Translations under genes and position numbers: made by a program
Part shown: in pieces, positions 57,894 through 64,000 of the stretch
Numbering within the stretch: the stretch's first letter is position 1
Layout: every line of letters starts with the position of its first letter
The notes under the pieces: model-generated
Seen by the model: the letters and a program-made list of their open reading frames with translations, nothing else
Database searches by the model: none
What the model was told of the DNA's origin: nothing
Assembly (NCBI RefSeq): GCF_020447265.1
Contig: NZ_JAJADR010000001.1
Coordinates: 1,178,001 to 1,242,000, forward strand
From: Hymenobacter lucidus
GTDB lineage: Bacteria > Bacteroidota > Bacteroidia > Cytophagales > Hymenobacteraceae
Direction: 5' to 3'
Length of the DNA: 64,000 nucleotides

Positions 57894-59435
57894 TCAGTTG
57901 AAGTCCACGGTGTTGATAAAGAACACGTCCCGGCCGCTCCAGTTGGGAGCCCGCACGTGCTGGTAGCCAAAAGCCAGAAAGCGGCTGCCGTACCAGGCCT
58001 GCATGCCGGTTTGGGTGGCACTCGTCGATTTTTCCTTGCTGTCGGGCGTCAGTGCGGTTTGAATAGGTAGGTGTAGGTCGTTGGAAGAGGGCGTGGTGCG
58101 GTCAATGACTTTGTAGCGGATGCGGTTTTCATCAAGGTAGGCCAGGGCAAACCGCCGACCGTCGGGCATAGGCCGCACGCGCACGGTTTCTTCCAGGCCG
58201 TAACTTTCCACGTCTTTCAGTACGAAAGTATTGTCCCAGAGTAGGTTGCCGCGCCGGTCGAAGCCGCAGATGATGGCGTGGGTGGTGCGGTAGCCGTCGA
58301 AGCTGCGGGGGCCGTTCATCAAGCGGGATGGGCCCATAAAGCCAAAGCTGTAGTTATTGTAGCGGTAGTGCGGAAAGTAGATTTCGGCCACCAGCACGTA
58401 GCCTTCCGGACTGGGCAGCAAATCGTGCATCAGCAGCCGGTAGTGCAGCCGGAATTCCCGGTCGGCGGCCAGGCGGCGTGCCCCACGCTGGCGCAGCCGG
58501 GCTTCCCGGTTGGGGCTCATAAAGTCGAAAAAGTGCTTCAGGTTTAGAAAATCGTAGAAGCGCAACGAGGGCCGGCTACCGGTGGGTGTGGGCCCCTGGG
58601 TGAGGTCGGTGGCGAAGAGGCCCTGGGAGTAGCGCGTGTCGCGCAGGGTGTAGGTGCCGGCCATGAGCCGGTCGGTAGAGTCGCCGGTACTGATCTGGGC
58701 TGTGAGCAGGCTCCGGTTACTTTCGGCCTGCACAAACTCGCTGTGCAGCAGCTTGCCCTGGGGCGAAATCTGCTTGACCTGCAGGCGCGACTTCACCCCG
58801 TTGGTCTGCGTCACGACCATCTTGATCTGGTTGGCGGCCGAGTCGGCCAGGAACGTGAGCTGACTGTCGAGGGGCTCATACACGGCAGGCAAAAACTGAA
58901 ATTCCCCGGACCGCAAGCTCAGCAGCAGCACGGTCAGGTGCTGCTCAATCTGAACGGTGACGAACAGGTTGCCTTCCAGGGCCTTCATCCCATAGATTTC
59001 GTGGGTGAGCTTGGTATCGTAGGTGGTAGTGCGGATTTCGCCGGTCCGGCTGTTCAGGGCCGCTACCCACAGCTTATTGCTCAGAAAATCATCCTTGAAC
59101 AGGGCATACACCATCGAGCCTTCGCCGCACAGCCGGCTGAAATAGTAGCGTTCCGGCACAGGCAAAGGCTTCACCCAACTGGTTTGCAGCTCCCGGTTCA
59201 GCTTCTGGAACGAATAAGTGCTGGGCCCCGAAAATTTCGGCTCGCGCTCTACCAGCAGCACCACTGTGCTGTCTTCGGGAATAGCCAGCACCTGCACGTC
59301 GCTGGAGTAGGCCTGTAGTTCCAGCTCCAGACGGTTGGTTTGCCGGGGCGCATCCGGGGGCAGCGTCTGGGCCCGGCTCATGAGCGGCAAGGTGCCCATC
59401 AGCAGTAAAAAGAGGCCGAGTAGGGTTTGTTTCAT
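57894..59435 (-). CDS. Hypothetical secreted protein, beta-propeller-like
   Basis: A 513-residue secreted protein. From the ATG at 59435 a clear signal peptide is seen (MKQTLLGLFLLLMGTLPLMS, cleavage after RAQ). The rest consists of repeated beta-hairpins with patterns such as VQVLAIPEDSTVVLLVEREP, MVYALFKDDFLSNKLWVAAL, RYKVIDRTTPSSNDLHLPIQ and FGFDRRGNLLWDNTF-like blocks (ICGFDRRGNLLWDNTFVLKD), which suggests a beta-propeller. No catalytic motif was recognised. The frame extends to 59582, but that part does not look like a signal sequence. Function unknown. Confidence 0.75.
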   Translation of the reverse strand: MKQTLLGLFLLLMGTLPLMSRAQTLPPDAPRQTNRLELELQAYSSDVQVLAIPEDSTVVLLVEREPKFSGPSTYSFQKLNRELQTSWVKPLPVPERYYFSRLCGEGSMVYALFKDDFLSNKLWVAALNSRTGEIRTTTYDTKLTHEIYGMKALEGNLFVTVQIEQHLTVLLLSLRSGEFQFLPAVYEPLDSQLTFLADSAANQIKMVVTQTNGVKSRLQVKQISPQGKLLHSEFVQAESNRSLLTAQISTGDSTDRLMAGTYTLRDTRYSQGLFATDLTQGPTPTGSRPSLRFYDFLNLKHFFDFMSPNREARLRQRGARRLAADREFRLHYRLLMHDLLPSPEGYVLVAEIYFPHYRYNNYSFGFMGPSRLMNGPRSFDGYRTTHAIICGFDRRGNLLWDNTFVLKDVESYGLEETVRVRPMPDGRRFALAYLDENRIRYKVIDRTTPSSNDLHLPIQTALTPDSKEKSTSATQTGMQAWYGSRFLAFGYQHVRAPNWSGRDVFFINTVDFN

Positions 59436-59584
59436 AGTAGCTGGGAAGTGCGCCGCCGCGTGACGACAGCCGAAAGGGAAGATACGACGAAGCCAACAGA
59501 TAGTCACGCAGTGTAGTAGTACAGATGCAGGACCGGACTTTTTTCCATATAACACCCGGCAACTATTCTTCCGTTCGGGCACAT

Positions 59585-59620
59585 AAAAAAAGCCTGGCCT
59601 TCCCGAAGGTGCCAGGCTTA
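59585..59620 (-). terminator. Rho-independent terminator of the EVE gene
   Basis: AAGCCTGGC / GCCAGGCTT stem with inner TTC/GAA pairing. On the minus strand a seven-T run follows, 26 bases after the stop at 59646. Confidence 0.85.
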
Positions 59621-59645
59621 GCTACGCACAAAGTGCGCGTAAAAG

Positions 59646-60053
59646 CTAGCTGCCCAGCTCCAGCAGCACGTCAAACTCCTCCACCCGCAGCGGCATCACG
59701 CTCAGGCGCGACTGGCGCAGCAGACCAATCTGGGTGAGGCGACTGTCTTGCTTGATTTGCTCGAGCCGCACGGGACGCGTCAGGGGCTGCTGGGGGCGTA
59801 GCTCCACGGCTACCCAGCCGCTGCCCGCTTCGGCCGTGGCATCGGGGGCCGCCAGCTGGCTTACCTCGGCAATGCCCACCACGGTTTTGTCGGTTACGCT
59901 GTGGTAGAACAGTACTAAGTCACCGGGCTGCATCTGCTGCAGGTAGTTGCGGGCCTGAAAGTTGCGCACGCCGGTCCAGTCGGTGCGGCCGTCACGGGTG
60001 AAGTCGTGCCAGGAGTAGGCGCTGGGTTCAGATTTTACGAGCCAGTAATTCAT
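59646..60053 (-). CDS. EVE domain protein
   Basis: A 135-residue single-domain EVE protein (PUA-like fold, related to YTH and THYN1). It begins MNYWLVKSEPSAYSWHDFTR and has DWTGVRNFQARNYLQQMQPG, DLVLFYHSVTDKTVVGIAEV and the C-terminal IGLLRQSRLSVMPLRVEEFD. EVE domains have an aromatic pocket for a modified base and occur both as conserved small proteins and in defence systems that recognise modified DNA. The near-consensus sequence suggests the common stand-alone type. The start at 60053 gives the invariant MNYWLVKSEP start. Confidence 0.92.
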   Translation of the reverse strand: MNYWLVKSEPSAYSWHDFTRDGRTDWTGVRNFQARNYLQQMQPGDLVLFYHSVTDKTVVGIAEVSQLAAPDATAEAGSGWVAVELRPQQPLTRPVRLEQIKQDSRLTQIGLLRQSRLSVMPLRVEEFDVLLELGS

Positions 60054-60201
60054 ACAATAGGAAACAGAGGCAAAGGGAAAAGTCCGGCAAAAGAAGACGG
60101 AAAAAGCTTCTGCTCGGCTGTTTTCGTCCTTTTTTATTGGCTGCCAATATGCCCCGCACAACCCTGGGAAGGAAACACCAACCGGGTTTTGCGCACAGAA
60201 A

Positions 60202-60229
60202 AGGCCAGCTCCGTTGTGGGAGCTGGCCT
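60202..60229 (-). terminator. Rho-independent terminator
   Basis: A perfect 11-bp stem (AGGCCAGCTCC / GGAGCTGGCCT) with a 6-base loop, followed on the minus strand by TTTT, 26 bases after the lipoprotein stop at 60255. Confidence 0.85.
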
Positions 60230-60254
60230 CATAATCAAACGGTTAGTGTGATGC

Positions 60255-60674
60255 TTAATCAATACGGCGCACTTTCAGCACATCATTCTGCAGTGAGATA
60301 AGCTGTAGCCCGTAGCTGGTGCTTTTTCCGCTGGGCGTAATGCGGTAGAGGCGGCCATCTTCCGTAATCCAGAGGCCAGGGTAAATGGCAATGCCGTCGG
60401 TAGGCGAGGGGCCTCGCCCGGTAAATACGCCATTGGAATCGAAGCGGAAGCCATTGCGGGGCCAGGAGGCAGGAAAGGCATAGGTGTCGGGCCGAAACAC
60501 CTTAATGTCACTGCCCGCTTCCTCATCCTCCCACGATTCCAGCCAGTCGCGCCCCTGAATCTGGGCGCTGAACGTGGCCTGGGTCACGGCCGGATTGTTG
60601 GCATCAGTATCGGAATCCTTGGAACAGCTGCCCAGCAGCAGCATTGCGCATAAAGCAAGAAGGGAAAGGCGCAT
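60255..60674 (-). CDS. Small lipoprotein, paralogue of the next gene
   Basis: A 139-residue lipoprotein (MRLSLLALCAMLLLGSC, lipid-modified cysteine at residue 17). The mature domain, about 100 residues, has a lipocalin-like strand pattern: VFRPDTYAFPASWPRNGFRF, PTDGIAIYPGLWITEDGRLY and the C-terminal LISLQNDVLKVRRID. It shares RPxTYAFP, NGxFT, PTDG and VLKVRR blocks with the neighbour at 60756. Function unknown. The frame extends to 60749, but those residues precede the signal peptide. Confidence 0.78.
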   Translation of the reverse strand: MRLSLLALCAMLLLGSCSKDSDTDANNPAVTQATFSAQIQGRDWLESWEDEEAGSDIKVFRPDTYAFPASWPRNGFRFDSNGVFTGRGPSPTDGIAIYPGLWITEDGRLYRITPSGKSTSYGLQLISLQNDVLKVRRID

Positions 60675-60755
60675 CAGAGCAGAATAAAGTAGGCGGAATA
60701 TATAGCCTAGAAGAGGTTTAGTAGGAAAAGGTTGCATGCCCCGGCCCACAAATTC

Positions 60756-61151
60756 TTATTCCACGCGCCGCACCTTCAGCACGCCTTTTTCCAACGACAC
60801 GATTTCGAGCTTGTAATCAGGCTCTTTCTTATCGTCGAGGCTAATGCGGATCAGGCTGTTGCTTTCGGCTTTCCACTGGCCCTTGCGGCCTTCGAGGCCG
60901 TCGGTGGGGGCAATGTCGAGCTGGGTGAACAGGCCGTTGTGGTCGAACTGAAAGCCCGTGCGGCCCCGGGAAGGCGGAAACGCGTAGGTATTGGGGCGGT
61001 ACACGCGCACGTCGCCCTGGTCTTCCTCGTGGGCGTGCAGCCAGGTGCCTTCCAGCTGCTTTAGCTCGGGCGAGGAGGCGTGCGAATCGGTGTTGCAGGT
61101 GCTGGCCAGCAAGAACATACTCAGGGAAGCCAGCAAAACGAATAAGCGCAT
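60756..61151 (-). CDS. Small secreted protein or lipoprotein, paralogue of the previous gene
   Basis: A 131-residue protein with a signal peptide (MRLFVLLASLSMFLLASTC). The cysteine at residue 19 could be lipidated, but the residue before it is Thr rather than the usual Gly, Ala or Ser. The mature region parallels the downstream gene: VYRPNTYAFPPSRGRTGFQF, PTDGLEGRKGQWKAESNSL and LEIVSLEKGVLKVRRVE. The two genes are 81 bases apart and were probably formed by tandem duplication. Function unknown. Confidence 0.75.
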   Translation of the reverse strand: MRLFVLLASLSMFLLASTCNTDSHASSPELKQLEGTWLHAHEEDQGDVRVYRPNTYAFPPSRGRTGFQFDHNGLFTQLDIAPTDGLEGRKGQWKAESNSLIRISLDDKKEPDYKLEIVSLEKGVLKVRRVE

Positions 61152-61237
61152 ACGAGCAGGGGAAAGAAGGAAAATGGGAGAAAACATGGCCTGAGCCCCG
61201 CACGGGGCCGTAGGAGCGAATGTACGACTTTGGCCCT

Positions 61238-61245
61238 TACCTTTG
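61238..61245 (+). promoter_or_regulatory. Candidate -7 promoter element (TACCTTTG)
   Basis: Matches TAnnTTTG and lies just upstream of the palindromic repeat that precedes polX. No TTG at the -33 spacing. Confidence 0.35.
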
Positions 61246-61261
61246 GCGGGCCGCTGCTTAT

Positions 61262-61357
61262 TGGGTTGGTTGTTAGTTGGCAGTTGTTGGTTGTCAGTTT
61301 CGATAGCTATGCAAGACAGCTAACAACTAACAACTGCCAACCAACAACTACCAACTC
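61262..61357. repeat. Imperfect palindrome (GTTGGCAGTTGTTGG family) just before polX
   Basis: The left half has TTGTTAGTTGGCAGTTGTTGG and the right half CAACAACTACCAACT preceded by AACAACTGCCAACCAACAAC, an imperfect inverted repeat with the central GATAGCTATGCAAGACAGC. It ends next to the GTG start codon. Confidence 0.65.
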
Positions 61358-61358
61358 C

Positions 61359-63100
<1,742 letters not shown>

Positions 63101-63101
<1 letters not shown>

Positions 63102-64000
63102 TGAAGATTCTGGTTCTGCGCTTTTCCTCCATCGGCGACATCGTGCTGACTACGCCCGTGGTGCGCGCCCTCAAGCAGCAGGTGCCCGGCGCCGTGGTGC
63201 ATTTCTGTACCAAGCCCGCCTACCGCAGCCTCATCGAGCCCAACCCCTACGTGGACAAGGCGCACTACCTCACCGGCTCGCTCACGGAGCTGGTAGCGGA
63301 GTTGAAGCAGGAGCAGTTCGATTTCGTGGTGGATCTGCACAACAACCTGCGTACCAGTCTGCTGAAGCTGCGCCTGGGCGTGAAGTCGGCCAGCTTCGAC
63401 AAGCTGAACTGGCAGAAATGGCTGCTGGTCAATCTGAAGGTCGACCGGTTGCCGCGCGTGCACATCGTGCAGCGCTACCTGGCCGCGGCTGCCGCGCTGG
63501 GCGTAACCGACGACGGCCGAGGCCTCGACTATTTTATTCCGCCCGCCGCCGAAGTCGACCTCCGTACGCTGCCCGCCGCGTTTCAGGCGGGCTATGTGGC
63601 CTTTGCCATCGGGGCCCAGCACGCCACCAAGCGCCTGCCCACCGAGCGGATTATCGAGCTGTGCCAGCAGCTGCGCCGCCCCATTCTCCTGCTCGGCGGC
63701 CCCGAAGATCAAGCTACCGGCGACGAAATCGTGGCGGCGCTGGGCAAAATTCAGGGAGAACATTCACAACCTCACAACCTCACAACTTCACCGACATACA
63801 ACGCCTGCGGGCAGTATTCACTAAACCAGTCGGCCTCTTTGGTGCGGCAGGCGCAGTTCGTCGTTAGCCACGATACGGGCCTGATGCACATTGCCGCCGC
63901 CTTTGGCAAGGAGATTTTCAGCGTGTGGGGTAATACGGTGCCCGAATTTGGCATGTACCCCTACCGCACCGAGTTCCGGGTGCTGGAAGTGCAGAGCCTG
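63101..64000 (+). CDS. Glycosyltransferase family 9 (heptosyltransferase-like), 3' end outside window
   Basis: The frame is open for 300 codons to the window edge, so the C-terminus is missing. It begins MKILVLRFSSIGDIVLTTPV, typical of GT9, continues with FDFVVDLHNNLRTSLLKLRL and AFAIGAQHATKRLPTERI, and has the conserved block SHDTGLMHIAAAFGKEIFSV followed by WGNTVPEFGMYPY. The ATG overlaps the polX stop codon (TAATG), indicating translational coupling. Between ALGK and NACGQYSLNQSASLVRQ it contains a Ser/Pro/His/Thr-rich insert encoded by the TCACAACTTCACC-type repeat at 63763-63794, in frame. It probably adds a core sugar to LPS. Confidence 0.88.
63763..63794 (+). repeat. In-frame TCACAACCTCACAAC repeat within the GT9 gene
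   Basis: Three near-identical units (TCACAACC, TCACAACC, TCACAACT) followed by TCACCG. CACAACTTCACCG is shared with the intergenic repeat at 19.4 kb (reverse strand), and CACAACTTCACC with that at 49.7 kb. It encodes roughly residues 222-231 without breaking the frame. Confidence 0.7.

Overview
The window looks like chromosome of a high-GC member of the Bacteroidota, most like Hymenobacter or a close relative (Cytophagales, Hymenobacteraceae). The basis is: two secreted proteins ending in a type A-like type IX secretion (T9SS) sorting domain; TonB-dependent receptors with an N-terminal carboxypeptidase-regulatory-like domain; DUF4249 and DUF4252 lipoproteins; promoter elements of the Bacteroidota type (TAnnTTTG, in two cases with TTG exactly 19 bases upstream); a lack of clear Shine-Dalgarno sequences; and strongly GC-rich third codon positions. 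The genus is an inference. No phage, plasmid, CRISPR, rRNA or integrase genes are visible.

Layout. 0-4.5 kb: trans-sulfuration enzyme, SGNH esterase, metallo-beta-lactamase-fold hydrolase and a lipoprotein. 4.8-11.4 kb: a TonB receptor bracketed by two paralogous T9SS cargo proteins. 11.4-20 kb: OmpA-like proteins (one coiled-coil lipoprotein, two glycine-zipper paralogues), class I aldolase, AccD, an endonuclease III-like glycosylase, a radical SAM protein and a gamma-carbonic anhydrase. 20-29 kb: CNNM/CBS transporter, DsbD, a tRNA-like gene with tandem hairpins, an Lrp regulator, a MORN/TonB protein, thioredoxin, and a GbsR-type regulator with two matching palindromic operators. 29-36 kb: stress proteins (DUF2382), an unknown secreted protein, and DnaE. 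36-49 kb: tandem DUF4249 lipoproteins showing gene conversion, desaturase, FAD oxidoreductase, two LysM proteins (one a lytic transglycosylase), a large outer-membrane beta-barrel protein, O-methyltransferase and DUF4184. 49-64 kb: a lone SRA-YDG domain protein, M16 peptidase, two GT9 glycosyltransferases, aminopeptidase P, an OmpA/TSP3 porin, esterase, several lipoproteins, an EVE protein and a PolX that appears polymerase-dead.

Most of the content is housekeeping and cell-envelope function: outer-membrane uptake, peptidoglycan anchoring and remodelling, periplasmic redox, surface secretion and LPS-type glycosylation. Genes are mostly single units separated by strong hairpin terminators, several of which are bidirectional between convergent genes. 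The clearest operon is the GbsR regulator, TIGR01777 epimerase and small membrane protein set at 28.85-26.87 kb.

The items that ordinary annotation would not explain are: (1) a 115-nt minus-strand tRNA-like gene with a leucine-type body, a CUC anticodon loop and a 46-nt variable region, followed by two hairpins sharing the same loop; (2) the ACTTTCA-N8-TGAAAG operator pair at the GbsR locus, one copy lying over the -33 box; (3) a stand-alone SRA-YDG protein; (4) a PolX that lost its polymerase aspartates; (5) palindromic repeats that fill intergenic gaps from stop codon to start codon, with a related repeat inserted in frame inside a glycosyltransferase gene.
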